From the NCBI RefSeq assembly GCF_019669925.1, contig NZ_AP019779.1, forward strand, positions 1,689,001-1,753,000: a DNA stretch of 64,000 bases, given 5' to 3'. Below are positions 1 to 8,177 of the stretch, piece after piece (the stretch's first letter is position 1; the number at the start of each line of letters is the position of its first letter). Under the pieces are notes generated by a model. That model did no database searches. It was given only the letters and a program-made list of their open reading frames with translations, and was not told the origin of the DNA. The position numbers and the translations under genes were made by a program. The DNA comes from Methanobrevibacter arboriphilus. GTDB lineage: Archaea; Methanobacteriota; Methanobacteria; Methanobacteriales; Methanobacteriaceae.

Positions 1-82
1 ACAGAAGTTAAAAAATCTCTTAGTAATATAAACTTTTATTTTAAGTTATCTAATTTTGAGTTATGTCTATAGAGGTGTAGAA

Positions 83-1030
83 ATGAAAGACAAAAGTGCC
101 ATAAACTTAAGAAAATCTATGGAAAGAGGATCTATAGAAAATGAAACCAGAGTTTCAGAACATGTTGGTGACATAATGACATTAGCTAAAAAAGAAGTCA
201 TATCTGTTCCTCCAACTACTAGTATAATAGAAGTCGCTGAAGTTATGGTAAAACAAAAATTCAGAAGAATTCCAATTACAGATCCTGGATCTCAAAAACT
301 TTTAGGAATAGTAACTGCTATGGATATTTTAAATTTCTTAGGAGGGGGAGATAAATTTAATATAGTTGAAGAAAAGTATAAAGATAACTTTTTAAGAGCT
401 ATAAATGAGTCTGTAAGGGAAATAATGACTCGTGATGTTATCTCAATGACAAACAAAGATTCAATCAATGATTGTATTAATTTAATGTTAGAGAAAGATG
501 TAGGTGCTCTCCCAATTTCAGATGAAAATGAAAAATTAGTAGGTATTATAACTGAAAGAGATTTTGTTTTGGCTATGGCAGGTGTTTTGACTGAAGAACT
601 AGTTGAAGATTTTATGAGTAATAATGTTATTACAACTACTCCTGGTACACCAATTGAAAGTGCTTCTAAAATAATGGTTAGAAATAAACTAAGAAGAATT
701 CCAATTTTAGCAAAAGCTATAGAAGATACTGCTGTACATAATGAAAAAGAAAGTTTAGAAGGTATTATAACTTCTAGTGATGTTTTAAAATTTTTAGGAG
801 ATAATGAATTATTTAGTAAAATGGAATCTAACAGTGCTCTTGGAGTTTTAGAAACTAAAATCTCTGAGATAATGGAGGATGAAGTTATTACCGTTGAACC
901 ATTAACTCGTTTAGGAGATTTGTGCGAAATATTAAGAGAAAAAGATATTGGTGGGGTTCCTGTTGTTAAAAATGGAGAGCTTTTAGGTATTATAACTGAG
1001 AGTGACATCTTAAAGGCGATTAAAAGGTAA
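83..1030 (+). CDS. Protein with four CBS domains
   Basis: The protein is almost entirely made of four CBS repeats. Each ends in a typical hydrophobic-G-I-hydrophobic-T-x-x-D turn: LGIVTAMDIL, VGIITERDFV, EGIITSSDVL and LGIITESDIL, at about residues 80, 155, 235 and 305 of 315. CBS pairs form Bateman modules that usually bind adenosyl ligands such as AMP, ATP or SAM. No catalytic or DNA-binding domain is attached, so it is probably a stand-alone energy or ligand sensor; its partner is not visible. I chose ATG 83 because AGAGGTG at 71-77 sits 5 nt upstream; a TTG at 56 has no ribosome-binding site. A second four-CBS protein follows on the same strand. Confidence 0.9.
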   Translation: MKDKSAINLRKSMERGSIENETRVSEHVGDIMTLAKKEVISVPPTTSIIEVAEVMVKQKFRRIPITDPGSQKLLGIVTAMDILNFLGGGDKFNIVEEKYKDNFLRAINESVREIMTRDVISMTNKDSINDCINLMLEKDVGALPISDENEKLVGIITERDFVLAMAGVLTEELVEDFMSNNVITTTPGTPIESASKIMVRNKLRRIPILAKAIEDTAVHNEKESLEGIITSSDVLKFLGDNELFSKMESNSALGVLETKISEIMEDEVITVEPLTRLGDLCEILREKDIGGVPVVKNGELLGIITESDILKAIKR

Positions 1031-1083
1031 TTAATAAATTATAATTAATAATAGACTTTGTTCATTATTGATAAACGTTTGAT

Positions 1084-1131
1084 ATAAACCTTATTTGGTT
1101 ATAGATTTATAATTAATAAAAAAGGTTTATA
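1084..1131. repeat. 11-bp inverted repeat downstream of the first CBS gene
   Basis: ATATAAACCTT and AAGGTTTATAT flank about 26 nt of AT-rich sequence. It could be a weak transcript-end hairpin or a regulator site. No run of T follows the second arm directly. Confidence 0.4.
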
Positions 1132-1188
1132 TTCTATTTTAAAATGTATTGTTGTGAAATTTAATATAATAAAATAGATATATTATTT

Positions 1189-1213
1189 AAAATTTGCAAA
1201 TTATGCAAATTTT
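1189..1213. promoter_or_regulatory. Perfect palindrome, candidate operator of the second CBS gene
   Basis: AAAATTTGCA and TGCAAATTTT are perfect 10-nt inverted arms around AATTA. The site lies 70 nt upstream of the ATG at 1283 and just before a TATA-like stretch (about 1216-1230), where an archaeal regulator could interfere with TFB/TBP binding. The binding protein is unknown. Confidence 0.5.
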
Positions 1214-1282
1214 ATCTTATGTATAGATTTTAGAACATGGATTTAATATTTTTATAAAGTTTCGTATGCTTTGGTGATAAAT

Positions 1283-2107
1283 ATGCAAGTAAAAAACTTA
1301 ATGTCTGAGGAGTTAGTAACTATTGATAAAGATCAAAATATTTGTGATGCTCTTAGACTAATGAAAAAACACAAAATATCAAGACTTCCTGTCACTAATC
1401 AAAATGAGAATAATGAAAAAGAGTTAGTAGGAATTATTGCAGAAAAAGATATTGCTACAAAATTAGGATCTTCAAAATATGGTAATTTAGCTCCTTCTCA
1501 TTTTCATGTTTCTACAGTAATGGTTAAAGATGTTGTCACTGTAGAAGATGATATGGATATTAATAAAACTGCTAAAATGATTCTTGAAAAGAATATTGGT
1601 GCAGTTCCTGTTATTTCTAATGGTGATCTAGTAGGAATAATTACTAAATCTGATTTTATAGATATTTGTAAAGGGAAAGCATATGAAAAAATATTAGCTA
1701 CTGAGATAATGAGTAGTGAATTAATATCAGTCTCTTCTCAAGATAGGTTAATTCATGCAAGAAGGGTTATAATGGATTCTAACATTGGAAGACTTTTAAT
1801 AAATGAAAATAATGAGCTTGCAGGCATATTAACCTCTAAAGATATAGCTAGAGCTTTAACTTCATTTAGAAAACATGTTCCAGATAAATATAAACAAGCA
1901 CAAATAAAAAATATATTAGTTGAAGAGGTTATGTCTCCTAATGTCAATAGGATAATTTCAGATGCTAGTGTATCTGATGTTGCTAATGCTATGTTAGAAA
2001 CTGGATATAATGGATATCCAATTGTGAATGAAGAAGATCAAGTTATTGGTATTGTTACTCAATCTGATTTACTTGGGTTAATTGTTGATTTAGAACTAGG
2101 AAGATAA
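1283..2107 (+). CDS. Protein with four CBS domains
   Basis: A second protein built only of four CBS repeats (274 aa). The turn motifs are VGIIAEKDIA, VGIITKSDFI, AGILTSKDIA and IGIVTQSDLL. As in its neighbour, the two Bateman modules should bind a nucleotide-type ligand, but no effector domain is attached. It is probably a paralogue of the gene at 83-1030 by ancient duplication, although the two differ widely in sequence. The start is ATG 1283, 4 nt after GGTGAT at 1273-1278; the upstream in-frame TTG at 1271 overlaps that site and is unlikely. The palindrome at 1189-1213 may control it. Confidence 0.9.
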   Translation: MQVKNLMSEELVTIDKDQNICDALRLMKKHKISRLPVTNQNENNEKELVGIIAEKDIATKLGSSKYGNLAPSHFHVSTVMVKDVVTVEDDMDINKTAKMILEKNIGAVPVISNGDLVGIITKSDFIDICKGKAYEKILATEIMSSELISVSSQDRLIHARRVIMDSNIGRLLINENNELAGILTSKDIARALTSFRKHVPDKYKQAQIKNILVEEVMSPNVNRIISDASVSDVANAMLETGYNGYPIVNEEDQVIGIVTQSDLLGLIVDLELGR

Positions 2108-2340
2108 TTAACTAGTTCTTTTTTATTTTTTCTTTAGCTCTTCTTTTCATTTCTTATTTTTATTCTTGTTTGGCATTTTAATTGATTTTTATTTATATGT
2201 TCTAGCTATAATTTTAAAAATTTAACTTATATTAACTTATATTAGGTTAGATTAATAGATAACTTTGATTAGATTATTCTGAAGTAATTTAAATAGCTTT
2301 AAATAGTTTTAAATAGGTTGTAAGTTTAAAATAATTTATT

Positions 2341-2346
2341 AAGGAG
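2341..2346 (+). promoter_or_regulatory. Ribosome-binding site of pheA
   Basis: AAGGAG lies 8 nt before the ATA codon at 2355. It overlaps the in-frame TAA at 2340-2342, so translation of this frame must start after it. It is the main argument for a non-canonical ATA start. Confidence 0.6.
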
Positions 2347-2354
2347 TTTTTAAT

Positions 2355-3218
2355 ATAGATACGAAATTAAATTCAAATAATACTCAAAAAAAATCTAAAA
2401 TTGCTTTTTTAGGCCCTAAAGGAACTTTTTCTCATGAAGCTGCATCTATTTTAGAAGGTGAATTAGTTTCTTATTGTTCTATTCCTTCTGTTATGAGTTC
2501 TGTTGTTACTGGTGAATGTTGTAAAGGGATAGTACCTATTGAAAATTCTATTGAAGGTCCAGTTGGTTTAACATTAGATCTTTTAGCTCATAAAATTAAT
2601 CTTAATATTGAAGGAGAATTGATTATTCCAATCAATCATAATCTTCTTGTTGATGAAGATAATTATGATAATATTATTGATATAAATACTATAAAAGACG
2701 TATACTCTCATTCACAAGCATTGGCTCAGTGTCAAAATTATCTAGAAAACCATAATATGAAAACTCATTTTACTTTAAGTACTGCTGCAGCTGCTAAGTC
2801 TATAAAAGGTAAAATTGGTGTGGGGGCTATTGGAACATTAAAAGCTGCAGAATTATATGGTTTAAAAGCGATCGATAAAAATATTCAAGATATAAAAAAT
2901 AATCAAACGAGATTTATTGTACTTTCTAAAGATCAAACTGAAATCTCAGGTAATGATAAAACTTCAATTTTATTTTCTCTTTTTGATGATAATCCTGGTG
3001 GTCTTCATGATATTTTAGGAATTTTTGCAAAGAACAATATTAACCTTACTAAGATCGAATCTCGCCCATCTAAAGAAGGACTTGGTAAATATATATTCTT
3101 CGTTGATTTTGAAGGTCATAAAAATGAAGATATTGTTGAAAATATTTTAAATACTATTGAAGAAAAAGTATCTTATTTAAAAATATTGGGTTCATATCCA
3201 AAAGTAAATTTTGGATAA
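2355..3218 (+). CDS. pheA: Prephenate dehydratase (apparent ATA start)
   Basis: Converts prephenate to phenylpyruvate in phenylalanine synthesis. The catalytic domain opens with IAFLGPKGTFSHEAA (about residues 16-30), continues with IVPIENSIEG and ends with the catalytic TRF motif in NQTRFIVLS. A C-terminal ACT domain with the ESRP motif (IESRPSKEGLGKYIFFVDF) is the usual phenylalanine-feedback module. Length, about 287 aa, is normal. The frame has no ATG, GTG or TTG between the stop at 2340-2342 and ATG 2493, and a start at 2493 would delete the essential GPKGTFSHEAA region. ATA 2355, 8 nt behind AAGGAG, is the best-placed initiator. Either AUA is used, or a point change or sequence error has destroyed ATG. 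The rest of the frame is intact. Confidence 0.88.
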   Translation: MDTKLNSNNTQKKSKIAFLGPKGTFSHEAASILEGELVSYCSIPSVMSSVVTGECCKGIVPIENSIEGPVGLTLDLLAHKINLNIEGELIIPINHNLLVDEDNYDNIIDINTIKDVYSHSQALAQCQNYLENHNMKTHFTLSTAAAAKSIKGKIGVGAIGTLKAAELYGLKAIDKNIQDIKNNQTRFIVLSKDQTEISGNDKTSILFSLFDDNPGGLHDILGIFAKNNINLTKIESRPSKEGLGKYIFFVDFEGHKNEDIVENILNTIEEKVSYLKILGSYPKVNFG

Positions 3219-3489
3219 ATTATAAATAAACTAGTTTACATATAATTATTTCATATAATTAAAAGTTTAAATTATTATATAAAATTTGTTATAAAAATGT
3301 ATATTTATTATAAATATATATCTTGATTTTATTATAAATATATATTAATAAAAATATATATTAACAAAATAAATATTAAATGTGTTATATTAAAATAGTA
3401 AATTAAATAAGACACTAATGTATTATAATAATAATTAATATAAATAAGTTAAATTTTAAATATTATTTTTAGAAAAAAAGCCTTATGAG

Positions 3490-4167
3490 GTGGTTAATAT
3501 TAATCAAGATAAACAAAAGCTTTTACTGATTATGCAAGAGCTTAAAAAAGATTATGAGGCAGGAAATATTTCTGAAGATAAATATAAATATTTATCTAAT
3601 GAATATTCTAATAGAATAGCTAATTTAGATGCTACAAATAGAATAAGGTCTATGCAAGGTAGAAAAAGTGATGAAAAACTTAAATCTCATTCTGTTCAAA
3701 GAAGTATGGCTGAAGCTAGTAAAAAAGAAGATCAAGATCTTATTAACAAATATGTAGTAAAATCAAAAGAAGATAAAAATATAAAAGAAAATGTTCCGGT
3801 TTCTAATAAAGGGAAATATGCTATTTTAGCTGTTGTATGTTTAATCGGAGCTTTTCTAGTTGGAATAAGCTTTGGGTTGTTCACTACTCCTCAAACAGCC
3901 ATTCCTGCTGCTTCTGTTATGGTTGATGATACTGCATTTCCTGATTTTTTAGCTAATGCTACAAACATTACTTCTGATAATAGTAACATTCAAACTACTA
4001 CTGATGTATCTGTTGATACTAACTCTTCTAGTGATGGGTCTGATTCTGGAGATTCTAATGATGATTCAGATAATGGAAGCAATGGTAAGGATGATGGGGA
4101 CAATAGTGATTCTGGAGATTCTGGCGGTGGAAATTCTGATAATTCTGAATCTAAAACTTCTAATTAA
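3490..4167 (+). CDS. Membrane-anchored protein with acidic Ser/Asp-rich tail
   Basis: Not recognised as a named family. The first 45 residues (KDYEAGNISEDKYKYL...) resemble a SHOCT-like short helical motif. A charged linker follows, then one membrane segment (YAILAVVCLIGAFLVGISFG, about residues 112-131). The outer part is rich in Thr and Ser and ends in about 45 residues of Gly, Ser, Asp and Asn. This suggests a cytoplasmic N-terminus, one anchor and a disordered, negatively charged extracellular tail. The start is uncertain: GTG 3490 overlaps GAGGTG at 3487-3492, which would instead serve an ATT codon at 3499 with 6-nt spacing. The next gene encodes a lipoprotein, so the pair may act at the cell surface. 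Confidence 0.8.
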   Translation: MVNINQDKQKLLLIMQELKKDYEAGNISEDKYKYLSNEYSNRIANLDATNRIRSMQGRKSDEKLKSHSVQRSMAEASKKEDQDLINKYVVKSKEDKNIKENVPVSNKGKYAILAVVCLIGAFLVGISFGLFTTPQTAIPAASVMVDDTAFPDFLANATNITSDNSNIQTTTDVSVDTNSSSDGSDSGDSNDDSDNGSNGKDDGDNSDSGDSGGGNSDNSESKTSN

Positions 4168-4199
4168 TCTATAACACCAAAGAACTAATGGGTGAATTA

Positions 4200-4748
4200 A
4201 TGAAAAAATATATTTTAGGTATCATACTTGTAATAGCTGTTATTTTTGTATCTGGTTGTATCACTTCCTCTAGTGATAATTCTGGTGTTAATGGAACAGA
4301 ACCTCCTAAAACTATGGCTAAAAATGGTGTTTTGATTAAATATCCTGGATCTTGGGTTGTAGCACAATCTGATGTAAATAATTCTATAATGGCTGTTGCG
4401 GATCCTAAATTTAAAGATTCTGTAACTGGATTTAGTAGTGTTAATGTTAATATTCAGAAAAAAGAGCTTCCTTCATCTTTAGATACCTATTTCAACCAAA
4501 CATACTCTAAATTATTTTCAAACTCGAGTTACACTCCAGTTGCTATAGGAAACACGTCTATTGGCTCATATAATGCATTAGAAGCTGTTTACACTCAAGA
4601 AGGCAATGGGTCAGTAAAACAACATAGAGCGATTTGGATAGAAAATAATGGCGAAGTTTTTGTTATTTTGTGTACAGCTCCTCAGGAAGATTTCCAAAAT
4701 CAAATTAAAAACTTTGATTTTATATTAAATAACTTTAGAATAACTTAA
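4200..4748 (+). CDS. PsbP-like lipoprotein
   Basis: A 182-aa exported lipoprotein. It begins MKKYILGIILVIAVIFVSGC: a positive N-terminus, a hydrophobic core and a lipobox-like VSGC, with Cys about residue 20 as the lipid site. A short Ser-rich linker leads to one globular domain starting around NGVLIKYPGSWVV and ending near the C-terminus, which resembles PsbP-like domains of archaeal surface proteins. Its function is unknown. The start is ATG 4200 behind GGGTGA (4190-4195) rather than ATG 4188, which overlaps that site. It lies 32 nt after the membrane protein gene and is probably co-transcribed with it. Confidence 0.85.
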   Translation: MKKYILGIILVIAVIFVSGCITSSSDNSGVNGTEPPKTMAKNGVLIKYPGSWVVAQSDVNNSIMAVADPKFKDSVTGFSSVNVNIQKKELPSSLDTYFNQTYSKLFSNSSYTPVAIGNTSIGSYNALEAVYTQEGNGSVKQHRAIWIENNGEVFVILCTAPQEDFQNQIKNFDFILNNFRIT

Positions 4749-4845
4749 AAGATTTAAGATAGCTTAAAAACTCACAATTATAGTTTAAATTTATTATATT
4801 TTTAACTTTAATTTTTTAAATTTTAGTTTTTAAATTTAGTCTTTG

Positions 4846-4957
4846 ATCTTTAATTTTAATATTTAACTTTGATCTTTAGATAAACTTGATCTTTAGATTT
4901 AATCTTTAATTTTAATATTTAACTTTGGTCTTTAGATAAACTTGATCTTTAGATTTA
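4846..4957. repeat. Two tandem copies of a 56-bp repeat
   Basis: Positions 4846-4901 and 4902-4957 are identical except for GATC versus GGTC in the middle. Each unit contains several CTTTAGAT/CTTTAAT sub-repeats, and degenerate pieces continue on both sides. It fills most of the 314-nt gap between the lipoprotein gene and coaBC. It has no coding potential and no clear promoter. Confidence 0.75.
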
Positions 4958-5062
4958 ATATTTGAAATTGATCTTTAAACTTAATTTTTAGATTTAATTA
5001 TTTTTAATAATTGATATCTTTCAACAAATTAATCATAAAAAATTAGTCTTGAGAGTTTTAAA

Positions 5063-6286
5063 ATGAAAATCATATTATGTATAACTGGAAGTATAGCTGC
5101 TACTGAATCAATTAAATTAGCTAGAGAATTAAAAAGGCAAAATTTTGAAGTTAAAGCATTTATGAGTGATGCTGCTACACAAATAATTCATCCTAATTCT
5201 ATGGAGTTTGCCACTGGTCAAAATGTTGTTTTGGATCTTACTGGTCAAATAGAACATGTTAAGTATTCTCAAGCTGATTTAATACTAGTTGCTCCAGCTA
5301 CTGCCAATGTTATAACCAAATTTGCATATAAAATATCTGATAATCCTATTAATTCACTTCTTATAACTGCTCATGGTCATAACACTCCTATTTTATTTGT
5401 TCCGTCTATGCATGACTCTATGCTTAAATCAATTTCAGATAATATCAATAAAATTAAATCAGAAACAGACTATAATAAATTAAATTTTGTAGATCCTAGA
5501 ATAGAGGAAGGTAAAGCTAAATTTCCAAAGATTACTGATATTGTATTAGAATCTAAGAGATTGATTAGTTTAAATAAGAACATCACTGGAATTAATAAAA
5601 ATAGAGATGTTATAGATGAAAACGATGAAATTTCAAATATAAAAGGTAAAAAGGTTTTAATTACTTTGGGTGGAACTTATGAAGCTATTGATCCTATAAG
5701 AGGTATAACTAATAAGTCTTCTGGAAAAATGGGATTAGAATTAGCTAAAGAGGCTTATTCAAGAGGTTTAGATGTTAAAATTATAGCAGGAATAGTAGAT
5801 GTGGATATACCAAAATGTTTGGATGTAACTTATGTTGAATCTAGTGAAGAGATGAATAAAAAGACAAAAGAATTAGTAAATGAATATGATATTTTTATAG
5901 CTACTGCTGCTGTTTCTGATTTTGCTCCAATCAATAAAAAAGATTCTAAAATATCTTCTTCAATCAGCCTATCTCTAGAATTCAAAAAAACTGAAAAGAT
6001 TATAAAACAGATAAAACAGATAAACCCTAATATATTTTTAGTAGGTTTTAAAGCTGAATATAATATTTCAAATGATCAAATGATAGATCTAGCTAAAAAA
6101 CAAATGAAAGAAGTGGGTACTGACTTAGTTGTTGCTAATGATGTTAGCATTGAAAATTGTGGATTTGGTTCTGATAATAACCAAGTTGTGTTAGTTGATA
6201 AGGATATTCTTGAACTTCCAATTTGTTCTAAATCAGAAATAGCTGAGATAATATTTGATAAATTAGAAAAAAAGTTTTTAAATTAA
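5063..6286 (+). CDS. coaBC: Bifunctional phosphopantothenoylcysteine decarboxylase / phosphopantothenate-cysteine ligase
   Basis: Carries out two steps of coenzyme A synthesis: joining cysteine to 4'-phosphopantothenate, then decarboxylation to 4'-phosphopantetheine. The N-terminal flavoprotein domain starts with ITGSIAATESIKLAREL and contains LILVAPATANVITKFA (about residues 72-87) and FVPSMHDSM, the archaeal counterpart of the substrate-binding PAMN/M loop. A linker near residue 185 leads to the ligase domain, with VLITLGGTYEAIDPIRGITN, SSGKMG, ATAAVSDFAP and FLVGFKAE. At 407 aa it has the usual fused length. It appears monocistronic between two long AT-rich gaps. Confidence 0.95.
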   Translation: MKIILCITGSIAATESIKLARELKRQNFEVKAFMSDAATQIIHPNSMEFATGQNVVLDLTGQIEHVKYSQADLILVAPATANVITKFAYKISDNPINSLLITAHGHNTPILFVPSMHDSMLKSISDNINKIKSETDYNKLNFVDPRIEEGKAKFPKITDIVLESKRLISLNKNITGINKNRDVIDENDEISNIKGKKVLITLGGTYEAIDPIRGITNKSSGKMGLELAKEAYSRGLDVKIIAGIVDVDIPKCLDVTYVESSEEMNKKTKELVNEYDIFIATAAVSDFAPINKKDSKISSSISLSLEFKKTEKIIKQIKQINPNIFLVGFKAEYNISNDQMIDLAKKQMKEVGTDLVVANDVSIENCGFGSDNNQVVLVDKDILELPICSKSEIAEIIFDKLEKKFLN

Positions 6287-7081
6287 AAAGTTTTTAAACT
6301 AAAAAGGTTTTAAACTATAAAAAATTTGGATAATATGATTTTAATCGGTATATTTATGTTATCATATTTTTAATAGTATTTTTATAGTAAACTTTATTAT
6401 AGTGAACTTACAAATAATATATTAATAATAAATTATAATATGTATGATAATTCATAATATAACAATTTATAATATTGTGTAATCTATATAATAATTAGGT
6501 AATTTTAATTAATAGTTTTAATATTTTTTTATTTTATTGTTTTTGTAACTTATATTTATTAATTTCAGATTTGAATACTATATAATATAAAATCACTGTT
6601 CTATTAATTTTTCAATTTTTATAGAAATTTTTTAGAATAAAATTAAATAAAGTTATATGAAACATTAGTTATAGAAAACATTATATATCTGTAAAATACA
6701 TAAATATTATTACTTAGATTGAACATGTTAAATTGATTTAGATTAAATCATATTGATATGTTTATTTCATTCTTAGATGTTTGAAAATATCTCTAATTAA
6801 AACTATGCTAATTTTATAATATCACATTTAATTATTATCAAATTTTTTATTAAAAATTGTTTACAGGTGATTTTTAGCTTTATTTTTGAAAAATAATTTT
6901 AAAAAATTAATTAAATTATAACTTTAAATTAATTATCAGTATTGCTAAAATTTATATTAATTAAAACTTATATTAATTATTAAAATTCGTATTATTAAAA
7001 TTTATATTATTAAAGCTTATATTATAATTCAAAATAGAATTATTGTTTAATAGAATTATTACCATTAAGAGGTGTTATTGG
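6287..7081. other. Long AT-rich gap upstream of psmB
   Basis: About 800 nt with no plausible gene and no tRNA-like fold. Just before psmB there are short repeated pieces of the type TTATATTA (6946-7030). A promoter for psmB must lie here, but the sequence is so AT-rich that no single TATA box stands out. Confidence 0.5.
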
Positions 7082-7714
7082 ATGAATAATAAAAACACAT
7101 TAGATACATTAGAAGGCACTACAACTGTAGGCATTACATGCACTGATGGTGTTGTCTTCGCTAGCGAAAGAAGAGCTAGTATGGGAAATTTAGTAGCTCA
7201 TAAAGTCGCAGAAAAAATATTCAAAATTGATGATCATATTGCAGCTACAATTGCAGGATCTGTTGCTGATGCACAAAGTTTAATGAAAGTTATAAGTGCT
7301 GAAGTTTCATTATATAAAATGAGAAATGGTGAGAATATTAGCATTGAATCTGCTTCAGCTTTAGCTGCAAATATTTTACATTCTTCTCCATTATATGTTC
7401 AAACTTTACTTGGTGGAGTCGATGAGAATGGGGCTTCAATTTATTCTCTTGATCCTGCAGGAGGAATGATTAAAGATTCATTTATATCTACTGGATCTGG
7501 TTCTACTTTTTCCTATGGTGTACTAGAAGACAGAGTAAAAGAAGATATTACTGTTGAAGAGGGTGTTGATGTAGCTATTAGGGCTATTAGAGCAGCTATG
7601 GAACGTGATACTTATTCTGGAAATGGTATTTTAGTAGCTACTGTTAACAGTGAAAAAGGCTTCGAAATGTTATCTAAAGATGTTATTGAAGCAAAATTAA
7701 AAGAAATTAGTTAA
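7082..7714 (+). CDS. psmB: Proteasome subunit beta
   Basis: Catalytic subunit of the archaeal 20S proteasome. The short propeptide MNNKNTLDTLEG is followed by TTTVGITCTDGVVFASERRA, so autocleavage at G|T exposes Thr13 as the nucleophile; Asp and Lys equivalents (DGVVFASERRAS, HKVAEKIFKI) are in place. It also contains the conserved GSGSTFSYGVLE segment. Length is 210 aa, typical of the family. The start is ATG 7082, 7 nt after GAGGTG (7069-7074); the longer frame from 7043 would put extra residues ahead of the propeptide and is not supported. The alpha subunit and PAN are not in this window. Confidence 0.96.
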   Translation: MNNKNTLDTLEGTTTVGITCTDGVVFASERRASMGNLVAHKVAEKIFKIDDHIAATIAGSVADAQSLMKVISAEVSLYKMRNGENISIESASALAANILHSSPLYVQTLLGGVDENGASIYSLDPAGGMIKDSFISTGSGSTFSYGVLEDRVKEDITVEEGVDVAIRAIRAAMERDTYSGNGILVATVNSEKGFEMLSKDVIEAKLKEIS

Positions 7715-8177
7715 TTTAGCTAATTTTACATTTTTTATTTATTAAAACTTATTTTATTAAAATATGTGTATTTGGAAAGACTTGAGCAAACAAAATATTA
7801 TTTGTTAAAGACTGTTTTCATGAAAATACATTTTTTACAAAACTTAAATTAAAAATTCTTATAATATTTTTAATATTTATAATACTAATATTTCATTTCT
7901 AGGAATTTTTAGAGATTTCTAGAAATCATTTTTATATAATATAATAATTTGTTTCATATTAATTAAACATTTTAAAATACATAAATTTCAAAGATCGTAT
8001 TATTTTAGACTATATTTCAGATTTTTGAATTATTTTTGAATTATTTAATTATTTGGGATAATATAAAATTTAGAATATATAAAATATTTAGAAAGGATAA
8101 TATAAAATATTTAGAATTTTTAGATAATTTTTGTTTAAATCAAGATTTTTACACATCTCATTTTTCAAAGTGATTAT
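7715..8177. other. AT-rich gap between psmB and fttA
   Basis: 463 nt without a gene. A short near-repeat TTTAGAAT/ATTTAGAAT (about 8070-8120) is the only structure seen. The fttA ribosome-binding site GTGAT lies at its end (8170-8174). Confidence 0.5.

Noticed and set aside
292-1008. 238-aa open frame on the minus strand
   Set aside because: Shadow of the four-CBS gene; its Ser/Ile-rich composition is typical of the reverse strand of AT-rich coding DNA.
2493-3218. pheA starting at ATG 2493
   Set aside because: It would remove the conserved GPKGTFSHEAA part of the catalytic domain, although the upstream frame is open and a good ribosome-binding site is present.
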